IMG/VR virus record: IMGVR_UViG_3300020002_000002
Span: 1-35,784 of that record
Source: a virus
DNA: 35,784 nucleotides
Direction: 5' to 3' (one strand)
Shown here in pieces: positions 1 through 6,007 of the stretch. The notes under the pieces were generated by a model. It was given only the letters and a program-made list of their open reading frames with translations, made no database searches and was not told the origin of the DNA. Both the position numbers and the translations under genes were made by a program. The number at the start of each line of letters is the position of its first letter. Within the stretch, counting starts at the first letter, position 1.

Positions 1-136
1 TCTAAGAAAAGAAAACTTTAATCACTTTGTTGCAACAATAGGTGTGCTTATTGCTCTATTTGGTGGCGTTATGTTAACAAAATACACCGAAATTAATCAC
101 AATAAAATTCAAAATGAAATTACTAATAAGGAATAA
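1..136 (+). CDS. C-terminal part of small coiled-coil membrane protein (5' cut by window edge)
   Basis: Only the last 44 codons lie in the window; the reading frame starts at base 2. It contains one hydrophobic segment (FVATIGVLIALFGGVML) followed by a short polar tail ending NKE. All of it is identical in protein sequence to the C-terminus of the complete copy at 34873-35142; the one base difference (position 31) is silent. The missing part in that copy is a charged, probably coiled-coil N-terminus. Function unknown; see the full copy. The gene sits four bases before the ribbon-helix-helix gene and is presumably co-transcribed with it. Confidence 0.75.
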   Translation, partial: LRKENFNHFVATIGVLIALFGGVMLTKYTEINHNKIQNEITNKE

Positions 137-140
137 AATT

Positions 141-326
141 ATGCCCACTACCCTCAAACGACGCTCTATATGCTGCACAAAAGAGACCGAAAAACAATTA
201 GATTACTTAAAAGACAAGCTAGGAGAAACCCACTCAAATATAGTTAAAAGATCAATTAACATGCTCTACAGAGATACAAGACGCTGGATAGATGCAGAAT
301 TAACAGGTGTAATTTATAAAGAGTAA
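141..326 (+). CDS. Small ribbon-helix-helix-like DNA-binding protein (61 aa), left copy
   Basis: The start ATG at 141 is preceded by AAGGA at 126-130; an in-frame ATG further up lies inside the preceding gene and is rejected. The protein has a basic N-terminus (LKRRSICCTKETEKQLDYLK) that reads as a short strand and helix, then a second helix (THSNIVKRSINMLYRD), the arrangement of ribbon-helix-helix repressors. There is an unusual CC pair in the putative strand. The copy at 35147-35332 differs by one residue only (G56 here, D there), with four silent changes, so the sequence is under strong constraint. Role is inferred: a small transcription regulator of the early region. Confidence 0.6.
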   Translation: MPTTLKRRSICCTKETEKQLDYLKDKLGETHSNIVKRSINMLYRDTRRWIDAELTGVIYKE

Positions 327-332
327 TGAAAA

Positions 333-479
333 ATGAATAAATGTTGCGAAAAAACACATATATGCTGTATTAAATTGATTAGAGATTTTATTGTTACTCA
401 TAGTCATTTTAGTGTTAAAGATCAGATAGATTGGCTCAATATGGCTATTCATATGTTAGAAGATAAGGAGGATGAATGA
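333..479 (+). CDS. 48-aa cysteine-rich hypothetical protein, left copy
   Basis: Begins MNKCCEKTHICC and ends LEDKEDE; the rest is predicted helical (IRDFIVTHSHFSVKDQ). Four cysteines in the first 12 residues could bind a metal ion. It follows the ribbon-helix-helix gene by six bases, and its TGA overlaps the start region of the next gene, so the three are likely one operon. Compared with the copy at 35339-35485 it carries 12 replacements in 48 residues (for example C11 to S, L15 to N, D30 to Y) and one silent change. Codon continuity in both copies supports it as a real gene. No family recognised. Confidence 0.55.
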   Translation: MNKCCEKTHICCIKLIRDFIVTHSHFSVKDQIDWLNMAIHMLEDKEDE

Positions 480-760
480 TGAGTGAAAACCAGAATTTTG
501 TTAAAGAAGATTTCTGCCCTACGTGCGGTAAACAAGTAGACTCAGCAATGGATATTAATGATGATCAATCCCCACCTACTCCTGGTGATTATTCTTTATG
601 TATAGGATGTGGTGATATTAATACATTCGATAATGATCTTAATATAATCAAGTTAGATAAGTCAAAATTAAGTCGTTCGGAAAAATATACTCTTAAAATA
701 TTATTAAAAAAATTTAAACATTTAAAAATAATTGTAGAAAATAATAATCAAAAAGGATGA
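479..760 (+). CDS. Zinc-ribbon hypothetical protein (93 aa)
   Basis: Two cysteine pairs, CPTC near residue 13 and CIGC near residue 41, form a likely zinc ribbon; the C-terminal half is lysine-rich and helical (SEKYTLKILLKKFKHLKI) and may touch nucleic acid. Two ATGs lie in frame at 476 and 479; the second is preferred because it is seven bases from a perfect AAGGAGG at 465-471. It overlaps the stop of the previous gene by one base, indicating translational coupling. This gene is not present after the second cassette copy, where an unrelated zinc-motif gene occupies the same place. No specific function can be assigned. Confidence 0.6.
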   Translation: MSENQNFVKEDFCPTCGKQVDSAMDINDDQSPPTPGDYSLCIGCGDINTFDNDLNIIKLDKSKLSRSEKYTLKILLKKFKHLKIIVENNNQKG

Positions 761-763
761 ATA

Positions 764-931
764 ATGAGAACAGAAATAACATTACATGATGATGAGGATC
801 AACCGGTGTTGAAATTAATAGAACGTCCTGAGGATAATTTAGTATGTATATCTTTTATAGAAAATGGCTTTTCCGTGAAAGTACATTTAGATGAATTAAA
901 ACACGCGTTAAGAAAAATATCTCTCAAATGA
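764..931 (+). CDS. 55-aa hypothetical protein
   Basis: Start MRTEITLHDD, end LKHALRKISLK. Preceded by AAAGGATGA, in which the TGA is the stop of the upstream gene, so ribosome binding site and stop overlap. An acidic first third, then an alternating hydrophobic stretch (LVCISFIENGFSVKVHLDEL) that reads as two strands plus a helix. Small, single-domain, probably cytosolic. It belongs to the rightward run of small early genes. No family recognised. Confidence 0.5.
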   Translation: MRTEITLHDDEDQPVLKLIERPEDNLVCISFIENGFSVKVHLDELKHALRKISLK

Positions 932-955
932 TCTAGAAATAATGGAGGATTAAAG

Positions 956-1159
956 ATGACTTTTGAATCCTGGTTAAAAAAACAAATAAAAAGAAATGAT
1001 TCTGTTGGTGATCTAGCTAATGATTTTATTAGTGCAAAAAAAACATATCCAGAGAGAGGAGTAAAATGTACTAAAGAACACTTAGATAGATGGTATGCTA
1101 TTCCGGAAGCTTATGAAGCCTTAGAACAAGCTAAAAATGAATATGCTAATAAAACATAG
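956..1159 (+). CDS. YozE SAM-like-fold small protein (67 aa)
   Basis: The pattern TFESWLKKQIKRNDSVGDLA at the N-terminus, followed by a P-containing loop and a final helix ending EQAKNEYANK, matches the YozE_SAM_like family (Pfam PF06855): F-x-x-W-L-x-x-Q, D-x-x-G-D-L-A, and an acidic-basic last helix. The length of 67 aa is normal for the family. GGAGG lies about nine bases before the ATG. Members are small helical bundles of unproven function found in Firmicutes and in phages; a nucleic-acid or protein adaptor role is only a guess. Neighbours are other small early genes. Confidence 0.7.
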   Translation: MTFESWLKKQIKRNDSVGDLANDFISAKKTYPERGVKCTKEHLDRWYAIPEAYEALEQAKNEYANKT

Positions 1160-1174
1160 GATGAAGGATGGGGT

Positions 1175-1342
1175 ATGAGTAAATCTAAAACAAAATTAAT
1201 ATGTAGTGAATGCGGGAAAGAAACAAATTTACTTATTTGCAGAGGAAGAAGATACGATTTATACGGAGATAAGATAACTACTGAAACAACAGAGAACGAG
1301 TTGATATGTAATGATTGTTCAGACAAGTTTTATAAATATTAG
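1175..1342 (+). CDS. 55-aa zinc-ribbon protein
   Basis: Two CxxC knuckles, CSEC at residues 10-13 and CNDC at 45-48, flank a polar middle with GRRYDLYGDK; this is a typical four-cysteine zinc ribbon. Preceded by GGATGGGG a few bases before the ATG. The minus-strand reading here (1111-1326) is a shadow: the plus-strand gene explains the cysteine spacing and has a ribosome binding site. Such ribbons occur in phage transcription modulators and in many unknown small proteins; no specific assignment is possible. Confidence 0.6.
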   Translation: MSKSKTKLICSECGKETNLLICRGRRYDLYGDKITTETTENELICNDCSDKFYKY

Positions 1343-1362
1343 CGATAAATTTATATTATCAC

Positions 1363-1432
1363 TATACCTAAAACTAGGTATACATCAGTATAAATTGGTA
1401 TAAATAACGTAATATTACGTAATACGTATTAC
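1363..1432. promoter_or_regulatory. Operator-like cluster of palindromes
   Basis: Three perfect inverted repeats lie within 70 bases before the gene at 1448: TATACCTA (1363-1370) paired with TAGGTATA (1375-1382) across four bases; the 14-base palindrome ACGTAATATTACGT (1407-1420); and GTAATACGTATTAC (1419-1432), overlapping the second by two bases. A direct repeat GTATAAA occurs between them, in 1388-1406. None is followed by a T-run, so these are not intrinsic terminators. They look like binding sites for a dimeric regulator, perhaps one of the ribbon-helix-helix proteins of this phage, and would control the gene at 1448. Confidence 0.55.
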
Positions 1433-1447
1433 AGGATGAAATAAAAT

Positions 1448-1735
1448 ATGAGTATAAAAGATACTAGAACTATAACGCTGATTGGCGGTAAATTCCATAG
1501 AAAAAAAGTTGAAGTAAAATTAAATCAACATACTGTAAATATGGCATCTCCTTCTGATTATGGCCTACTCGAAAAAGAAGTAGGTTTTGAGCCAAGTATT
1601 AATGAAATAACTGTTTACGGTGAAGTAAGCAGTATTTTCGGAATTACAAGCATAATTCCAAGTGATATTTTTTTTAATTGTGGTATTGATCCAATATTAT
1701 TTCTTAAAAATTTAGTTTTGGATTATGTGCGCTAA
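1448..1735 (+). CDS. 95-aa hypothetical protein
   Basis: Starts MSIKDTRTITLIGGKFHRK and is strand-rich in its first half, ending in a hydrophobic helix (PILFLKNLVLDYVR). AGGATGA lies about nine bases before the ATG. It is the first gene after the palindrome cluster, so it may be under separate control from the genes to its left. No signal peptide, no clear membrane segment, and no family recognised. Confidence 0.55.
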   Translation: MSIKDTRTITLIGGKFHRKKVEVKLNQHTVNMASPSDYGLLEKEVGFEPSINEITVYGEVSSIFGITSIIPSDIFFNCGIDPILFLKNLVLDYVR

Positions 1736-1752
1736 TTACAGGATGAGATTAA

Positions 1753-1854
1753 ATGCTAACAAAAGAAGAAGTATCAAAAGAATTATTCACAAAGTTTGGT
1801 AAGATGTTACGTGATGTCTGCAAAGGATATGGATTAGACCCTATAAGAGGATGA
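1753..1854 (+). CDS. 33-aa small ORF
   Basis: MLTKEEVSKELFTKFGKMLR followed by DVCKGYGLDPIRG: an amphipathic helix with a short tail. The ATG is preceded by AGGATGAG at a good distance, and the spacing to its neighbours fits the tightly packed operon. Only the ribosome binding site and context support it. Downstream, a GTG frame at 1862 with 15 codons overlaps the next start and is not called. Confidence 0.35.
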   Translation: MLTKEEVSKELFTKFGKMLRDVCKGYGLDPIRG

Positions 1855-1905
1855 AACTATAGTGATCCCACGACAAATATTAGAAACATTCCTGGAGTTA
1901 ATTAA

Positions 1906-2088
1906 ATGACTACCCCATTATCAATCACAATTTATAATCCATCTGATAAAAAAATGACTTATACATTAACGCATTCATTCGATGATTCAGTAGATTGTTT
2001 TATTACAACACAAGACGGCGAAGGGATGGGAATTGATTATCAAAAACTATTCGATGTAATAGACAAATGGTTTAAGGAAAGTATGTAA
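1906..2088 (+). CDS. 60-aa hypothetical protein
   Basis: Starts MTTPLSITIYNPSDKKMTYT with GGAG eight bases before the ATG. The first half reads as beta strands and the last 20 residues as a helix (KLFDVIDKWFKES). Last gene of the left rightward run; downstream lies a 163-base convergent spacer. No family recognised. Confidence 0.5.
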   Translation: MTTPLSITIYNPSDKKMTYTLTHSFDDSVDCFITTQDGEGMGIDYQKLFDVIDKWFKESM

Positions 2089-2206
2089 TATGGAGCTAGA
2101 TGACCAAGTCATAAACCTTAGCCTATTTTCCCTAAAGCAGTAATACATGAAGACTCATTGACGTTGCTGTGTATTAAAAACTCTAAGTATCGTCGGCCAA
2201 GTATTC

Positions 2207-2238
2207 AAAGATACCGTCATAGTCCTTCCAGTATCTTT
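2207..2238. terminator. Inverted repeat in convergent spacer, possible terminator
   Basis: AAAGATAC (2207-2214) pairs perfectly with GTATCTTT (2231-2238) across 16 bases. It sits between the end of the rightward gene at 2088 and the end of the leftward gene at 2252, where a two-way terminator would be expected. There is no clean T-run on either strand, so it is weak or factor-dependent, or has another role. The rest of 2089-2251 holds no gene or tRNA that I can see. Confidence 0.3.
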
Positions 2239-2251
2239 AAATTCACAAATA

Positions 2252-2764
2252 TTATTTATTTCTGATCGTCAAAGTAGCAGTAGCTTGATCACCTTGATAT
2301 CCACGGTAATCACCTACCCTAGTTTTAGCTGTGATTTTATTCCTACCAACTGGCGCTTGCCTAGATATTCCTACCGATCTGTCAGAGCTTGTATAAACCC
2401 CACCTGGCTTCAATTCAAGCAACGTCATCCCAAGGAGTTTTAAATCTTCACATTCTAATTGATAAACATATTCATAGCTTTGTTTAACACTTTCTTTGTT
2501 AACAATTTTAACTGTGTGATAACTATCTAACTCGGTATCTGCTTTAAATATTCCGTTTTTGTCAGAAGTCTTTGTAGTCGTCTGCACCATGTCTGGCGCC
2601 ATTAAGTTTTTTTTTTCATCGTAACTATCACTAATATGTTCAATTCGACACTCTGACCCAGGGGAACAAGTTACAGTTTGTTTCTTAATCGTATACCCAT
2701 GACCTCCAGCCAATATCGCCCCAGAAACAAATAAAGTTGATAATGTTAATGCAAATTTTTTCAT
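2252..2764 (-). CDS. Secreted protein with Sec signal peptide (170 aa), putative cargo gene
   Basis: The start is placed at 2764, where AGAGGA lies seven bases upstream and a textbook signal peptide begins: MKKFALTLSTLFVSGAILAG, with probable cleavage after ILA. Further upstream in-frame starts would add a hydrophobic, AT-driven extension and are rejected. The mature part of about 150 residues is polar, with three cysteines (TCSPGSECR and LECEDL) and a strand-rich C-terminus. It stands alone: leftward, beyond the operon terminator at 3139-3166, and divergent from the gene at 2889. No virion or lysis family is recognised. An exported cargo (moron) protein acting in the host envelope is an inference. 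Confidence 0.6.
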   Translation of the reverse strand: MKKFALTLSTLFVSGAILAGGHGYTIKKQTVTCSPGSECRIEHISDSYDEKKNLMAPDMVQTTTKTSDKNGIFKADTELDSYHTVKIVNKESVKQSYEYVYQLECEDLKLLGMTLLELKPGGVYTSSDRSVGISRQAPVGRNKITAKTRVGDYRGYQGDQATATLTIRNK

Positions 2765-2888
2765 TGTTAATCCTCTAAATTTTGAACAGGAAAAATAACA
2801 TATTCTACAAATTAAATAAATATAAATTACAATAATTGAACAAATAACATAATGTATTATTTTGGAATAAAACTCAGGGACTACATGG

Positions 2889-3140
2889 ATGTCGTCATCA
2901 ATCATTAGATTTAATGCAATCGTCTATCAAAATAAACTACGCGAAGCAGGTTTAGATATGAGAATAGCGGAAATACACGCAGAAGAAATGCAAAATATCC
3001 TCAACACAGACATCGCCACAAAGCAAGACCTAATCCACTTAGAAAATAAAATGATCATAAAACTAGGTAGCTTAGTCGTAGGCTGCACATTTATCGTTAG
3101 TATGATGATTGGTATATTAGGATTTTTGCTACGAGGATAA
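2889..3140 (+). CDS. DUF1640-like coiled-coil membrane protein (83 aa)
   Basis: Layout matches small bacterial DUF1640 proteins: N-terminal F-x-x-x-x-Y-x-x-K-L-x-E-A-G, then A-E-x-H-A-E-E-M, the hallmark DIATKQDL followed by LENKM (residues about 41-54), then one membrane segment (LVVGCTFIVSMMIGILGFLL, about 62-81). It would anchor in the inner membrane with a cytosolic coiled coil. AGGGA precedes the ATG by eight bases; an earlier ATG at 2885 is out of frame and short. Its TAA stop is shared with the T-run of the opposing terminator. Function of this family in phages is unknown; in eukaryotic relatives it regulates a mitochondrial channel. Confidence 0.65.
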   Translation: MSSSIIRFNAIVYQNKLREAGLDMRIAEIHAEEMQNILNTDIATKQDLIHLENKMIIKLGSLVVGCTFIVSMMIGILGFLLRG

Positions 3141-3166
3141 AAAAATAGGCTAATTACTTAGCCTAT
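3139..3166 (-). terminator. Strong intrinsic terminator of the replication/lysis operon
   Basis: Read leftward: a perfect nine-base stem, ATAGGCTAA / TTAGCCTAT (3145-3153 with 3158-3166), four-base loop, immediately followed by seven T residues (complement of the A-run 3139-3145). It lies just after the end of the 80-aa gene at 3241 and closes the leftward operon that starts at 7204. On the plus strand there is no T-run after the stem, so it acts mainly leftward. Confidence 0.85.
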
Positions 3167-3201
3167 AAGTTAACAATTAACGAGGAGTTTAAGAACATCG
3201 C

Positions 3202-3221
3202 TTGCATAGAGTGATATGCAA
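3202..3221. repeat. Second perfect hairpin downstream of operon end
   Basis: TTGCATA (3202-3208) pairs with TATGCAA (3215-3221) across six bases, between the stop of the 80-aa gene at 3241 and the terminator at 3139-3166. No T-run follows on either strand. It may be an operator or an RNA-stabilising 3' hairpin. Confidence 0.4.
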
Positions 3222-3240
3222 CTCATTATAACGTACAAAA

Positions 3241-3483
3241 CTATTTTTTTCCACCATCATAATATGTAACATTGGTGTAACCTATAGAGTTCATTGCTCT
3301 TTTTGCATTGCTCATGTGTTTAGCATGATCAATCTTATCTACAAGATGATGATCGACAATGCCTTTATTTGCACCGCCTCTTTCTGCCGCCTTATTGCCG
3401 CCTTGATTCGGGTCAATTTCTTTCGCATTACCTTTGCCTTTCCCATGCTTAGATTGCATGTCAACCCCACCATATTCATTCAT
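3241..3483 (-). CDS. 80-aa hydrophilic hypothetical protein
   Basis: Starts MNEYGGVDMQSKHGKGKGNA with AAGGAG seven bases upstream. Rich in Gly, Lys, Asn and His, without hydrophobic stretches, so probably soluble and partly disordered. Its start overlaps the end of the holin gene by four bases, so it is translationally coupled to the lysis genes and is last in the operon. It is not a spanin: there is no signal peptide, lipobox or membrane segment. Function unknown. Confidence 0.55.
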   Translation of the reverse strand: MNEYGGVDMQSKHGKGKGNAKEIDPNQGGNKAAERGGANKGIVDHHLVDKIDHAKHMSNAKRAMNSIGYTNVTYYDGGKK

Positions 3484-4001
3484 TTCGCCACTCCTTGACT
3501 TTGATGTCGACTAGACCCGTAAAAGAAATCAACTATAGTTTGCCACTTACTCGCCAACATGCCAACTAATCCGCTCAACAGATTCATATTTGTGTCACTA
3601 ATTTGATTTTGCGGTACAAATAGCAAAAATAATGCACCAAAAAACCCAATCGTAATCATAATCGCCAACCGCTTCATGAACTCGCGATATTGTTCCCCAT
3701 ACTTTCTCGCATCCGATCTATCTTGTACCTCTGTAGCATAACTTTCGTTTGCCAGTCGAATAAGAGCCTCGCCATGATCAAATTCAATCTTCTTGATCTT
3801 AGCCAGCGCCTCTGGATCACCCTGAATTTTATCGATGAGGTCGGATGCGCTTTTGGTGTCAACACCGAATACAGACCCCAGCAGAGACAATCCAACACCC
3901 GCAAACGGACTACCAAGCACGCCAGCAAGCATTGGCGCAGTACGCCCAACAAACCCCGCCAAATCCTTAAGCCCATCTGTAACACCTGCTAAGCCAGCCA
4001 T
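3480..4001 (-). CDS. Holin of the 3-TM GTA type (173 aa)
   Basis: The sequence matches Pfam GTA_holin_3TM: a glycine-rich hydrophobic N-terminus (APMLAGVLGSPFAGVGLSLL), then DPEALAKIK, an A-R region, two membrane segments (LAIMITIGFFGALFLLF and LLSGLVGMLASKW) and the signature end FFYGSSR. Holins of this family form the inner-membrane lesion that lets the endolysin reach the wall. The start at 4001 is preferred to the one at 4016 because GAGG lies nine bases upstream; at 4016 the AAGG abuts the start. The gene overlaps the upstream endolysin gene by 35 bases, so the lysis pair is translated together. Confidence 0.8.
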   Translation of the reverse strand: MAGLAGVTDGLKDLAGFVGRTAPMLAGVLGSPFAGVGLSLLGSVFGVDTKSASDLIDKIQGDPEALAKIKKIEFDHGEALIRLANESYATEVQDRSDARKYGEQYREFMKRLAIMITIGFFGALFLLFVPQNQISDTNMNLLSGLVGMLASKWQTIVDFFYGSSRHQSQGVAK

Positions 4002-4542
4002 CCAAAAATACCTCATCCTTGGGTCTAACCGCTGCTAAAAGCCTGCAAAAGCCTGCGCGCTCCGTTATCAGAGCCGTCGTAAGCGATGCCAAAAAATTCT
4101 TATCTTTAGTTAATATATTAACATTTTGTATTGATACATCACCCAAAACACCATCATCATGAAACAAATCTCTACCCCTCAATACGCCCCACATAGCCCT
4201 TTGCAGAATCTTAATACCTTGTCTTAATCCATGCAACACGGTACAATCAAACACATAATTCCTAACACCATCATTAGCAATATCACCGAATCTCGCGACA
4301 TCCCAAAACTCTCCCTTGTAAATTATCTCTGCTTGCTCCCTTGTCAATGATTCAATATCCTTAGCGGTTAATTTTTCAACAGTGACAAAAAACGCATATC
4401 TCCTTAGCCGATCTTCATGAACCGATCTTAGAAATCTTAGAGATATGCCAAAATTAGTTGCGCCTCCGCTATCATTATCATTGCTGACAAACCCACCTTC
4501 CCTCGCCAACACATACTCTACAGCCTCTTTCCATGCTTCCAC
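3967..4542 (-). CDS. Endolysin, glycoside hydrolase family 108 (N-acetylmuramidase), 191 aa
   Basis: N-terminal motif REGGFVSNDNDSGGATNFGI (residues 14-33) is the GH108 signature, with E15 as the likely catalytic acid. The middle holds the usual Y-K-G-E-F-W-D element and the NYVFDCTVLHG region, and the C-terminus fits the PG_binding_3 domain that follows GH108. It cuts the glycan backbone of peptidoglycan. There is no signal peptide, so release depends on the holin just downstream. The start codon is GTG at 4542 with GAGGGG five bases upstream, adjacent to the stop of the preceding gene. Length is normal for the family. Confidence 0.88.
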   Translation of the reverse strand: MEAWKEAVEYVLAREGGFVSNDNDSGGATNFGISLRFLRSVHEDRLRRYAFFVTVEKLTAKDIESLTREQAEIIYKGEFWDVARFGDIANDGVRNYVFDCTVLHGLRQGIKILQRAMWGVLRGRDLFHDDGVLGDVSIQNVNILTKDKNFLASLTTALITERAGFCRLLAAVRPKDEVFLDGWLSRCYRWA

Positions 4543-4543
4543 C

Positions 4544-4771
4544 TTAACCCCTCGTCCAATTCATACTGCCCTTCTCAGAACCTGCATTAGCTGCAAATTT
4601 AATCTTCCAGCGGTTTTCGTGGTTAGCCATCCATTGGTGACGTTGCTCCATCGTCAAATCGTGCCACGTTTGACCTGGTTCAACTGGATAACCCTGACTC
4701 TTCACGACATACCCCCTATTACCTTCCATGCCAGTTTTAATCACTGGCGCCTTACCTACTTCCTTGTTCAT
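4544..4771 (-). CDS. 75-aa hypothetical protein
   Basis: Starts MNKEVGKAPVIKTGMEGNRG; polar, with three Trp-containing patches (QTWHDL, HQWMAN, NRWKIKF) and no membrane segment. It overlaps the end of the VRR-NUC gene by 20 bases and ends one base before the GTG of the endolysin, so it is firmly inside the operon. No family recognised; small basic proteins in this place in other phages are uncharacterised. Confidence 0.55.
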   Translation of the reverse strand: MNKEVGKAPVIKTGMEGNRGYVVKSQGYPVEPGQTWHDLTMEQRHQWMANHENRWKIKFAANAGSEKGSMNWTRG

Positions 4772-5138
4772 CGTCTATGATCTCCATGTAATATTTAACG
4801 AATTTAATAAATTCATCTGCACCTTTAGCAACAAATGTAAAATAACCTTGTCCACTTAATGTATCAATCCAATATCTTTGTTTATCTGATAACTTACCAC
4901 CTCTACGCCTCTTAAGTTCTCCATAAAGCCCGTGGTACTGTTTTTTTGGAATGGGTATACAAATATCAGGGATTCCAGCTTTAACGCCTGTACGCTTAAA
5001 TTTGGCGGCTTCCCGCTTATCTCTCTTGCCACCGTTTGGAATGTGGTAGAAAAGGATGCCTTCTTTATCTAACCATCTAGCAACAATCCATTGCTCATGG
5101 TCTTCGCTCGGCACCAGCAACACGGCTAAGCTGCTCAT
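4752..5138 (-). CDS. VRR-NUC domain nuclease (128 aa)
   Basis: Single VRR-NUC domain (PF08774), a PD-(D/E)xK-type fold. Counting from the ATG at 5138: E15 in the first helix, basic loop HIPNGGKRDKREAAKFKRTG (32-51), GIPD at 55-58 and ELK at 74-76 as the metal-binding core, then the family's K-x-S-x-x-Q-x-x-W pattern (82-90). Such stand-alone proteins are structure-selective DNA nucleases, likely used in phage replication or recombination. The start at 5138 is chosen because AAAGGA lies eight bases upstream and the length then equals the domain; earlier starts at 5189 and 5195 lack a ribosome binding site. Confidence 0.85.
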   Translation of the reverse strand: MSSLAVLLVPSEDHEQWIVARWLDKEGILFYHIPNGGKRDKREAAKFKRTGVKAGIPDICIPIPKKQYHGLYGELKRRRGGKLSDKQRYWIDTLSGQGYFTFVAKGADEFIKFVKYYMEIIDDEQGSR

Positions 5139-5198
5139 ATTTGCTATCCTTTGCAAACCTTTAACCATAGTTGCACATTTATAATACATATTCAATAA

Positions 5199-5465
5199 TT
5201 ACTTAGGAATAGGATAATCAAAGATATCTTCTATGCACTTAAGAGAATAATTTCTTAATTCTTTTAACATTTCAATTTCATCTTTTTCTGGAAATAATCC
5301 ACGATAGATTCTTTTCAATGTACTAAACTTATCAGCAACCCTGTTACAAGCATCTGCCCATTCTAATCCATCAAAATATATACTTTTTAACTTTTTACAT
5401 ATTTCTGCACCAATTTCTATTTCCTCTAGTCTTGGTGTTCCACTCTTTGCGTATTGATAGGCCAT
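5199..5465 (-). CDS. 88-aa hypothetical protein
   Basis: Starts MAYQYAKSGTPRLEEIEIGA with GGAGG five bases before the ATG at 5465; the TTG further up lies in that ribosome binding site. All-helical appearance, with a charged middle (WADACNRVADKFSTLKRIYR) resembling a helix-turn-helix-like pair, and a C-terminal CIEDIFDYPIPK. It lies between the helicase loader and the nuclease, suggesting a role in DNA metabolism or late regulation. No family recognised. Confidence 0.5.
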   Translation of the reverse strand: MAYQYAKSGTPRLEEIEIGAEICKKLKSIYFDGLEWADACNRVADKFSTLKRIYRGLFPEKDEIEMLKELRNYSLKCIEDIFDYPIPK

Positions 5466-5510
5466 CCTAGCCTCCAAATTTACTCAAGGTTAAACGATAA
5501 TTTTAGGCTA

Positions 5511-6007
5511 TCATTTTATGGCTACAACATTTATAGGCGTTTCTAGTTCTTCAAATTTTGTTATACCAGCATTTCTTCTTGTTCTTATGATTGACACGGC
5601 ATCCTCATAAGCAACCTTGAACTTTTTCAATAAAACTTCTTGGGTATCTCGTTTCATATCCCAACTTCCAATTGCGTTATAAGCTAATTTAGTAACTGGA
5701 TGAGAGAAATCTTCTCGAATAGCTGATTTGAATGATTCTTCGAAACTTGGCATTCCTGATGCTTTTTCACAAAGAGAAATAAACTCTGGCAATGATGGAG
5801 GCCATTCTCTCTTTAATTTGCAATGGGTGATGGCGGATTTTATATGATCATGGTCGATGAAAGATAATCCCTCTGACCAATCCTCAACCCATATTTTTAT
5901 GAAGTCATCTGAATGGTAATCTTTTGCAAATTTATCACCATAAATTGTACAGAATCTTGTATACAGCATATATGTTAGTTCTTTTAATTTCACATCCATT
6001 TGATTAA

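Larger units (their letters stand above)
1..479. repeat. Left copy of a 479-bp imperfect direct repeat (three-gene cassette)
   Basis: Aligns without gaps to 35007-35485 (constant offset 35006). By eye there are 25 mismatches, about 95% identity. The copy begins at the window edge inside a membrane-protein gene and ends exactly at the stop codon of the third cassette gene; the sequences after the repeat are unrelated. Mismatches are unevenly spread: seven in the first 332 bases, eighteen in the last 147. Because the copies differ, this is not a simple exact terminal redundancy of one molecule. A true paralogous cassette, or two strain variants joined in an assembly, both remain possible. Confidence 0.9.

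Noticed and set aside
1862-1909. 15-codon GTG frame between 1854 and 1906
   Set aside because: Too short, with only start-stop overlap as support; could be a leader or chance.
2089-2251. tRNA gene or attachment site in the convergent spacer
   Set aside because: No cloverleaf, T-loop consensus or integrase gene is visible; only an inverted repeat could be supported.
2765-2905. Longer N-terminus for the secreted protein
   Set aside because: The extension would bury the signal peptide and has no ribosome binding site; AGAGGA points to the start at 2764.
3241-3483. Spanin subunit next to the lysis genes
   Set aside because: The product has no signal peptide, membrane segment or lipoprotein box.
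3674-4038. Several 60-100-aa frames on both strands over the holin gene
   Set aside because: The holin has matching membrane segments and a family end motif; the others are shadows without ribosome binding sites.
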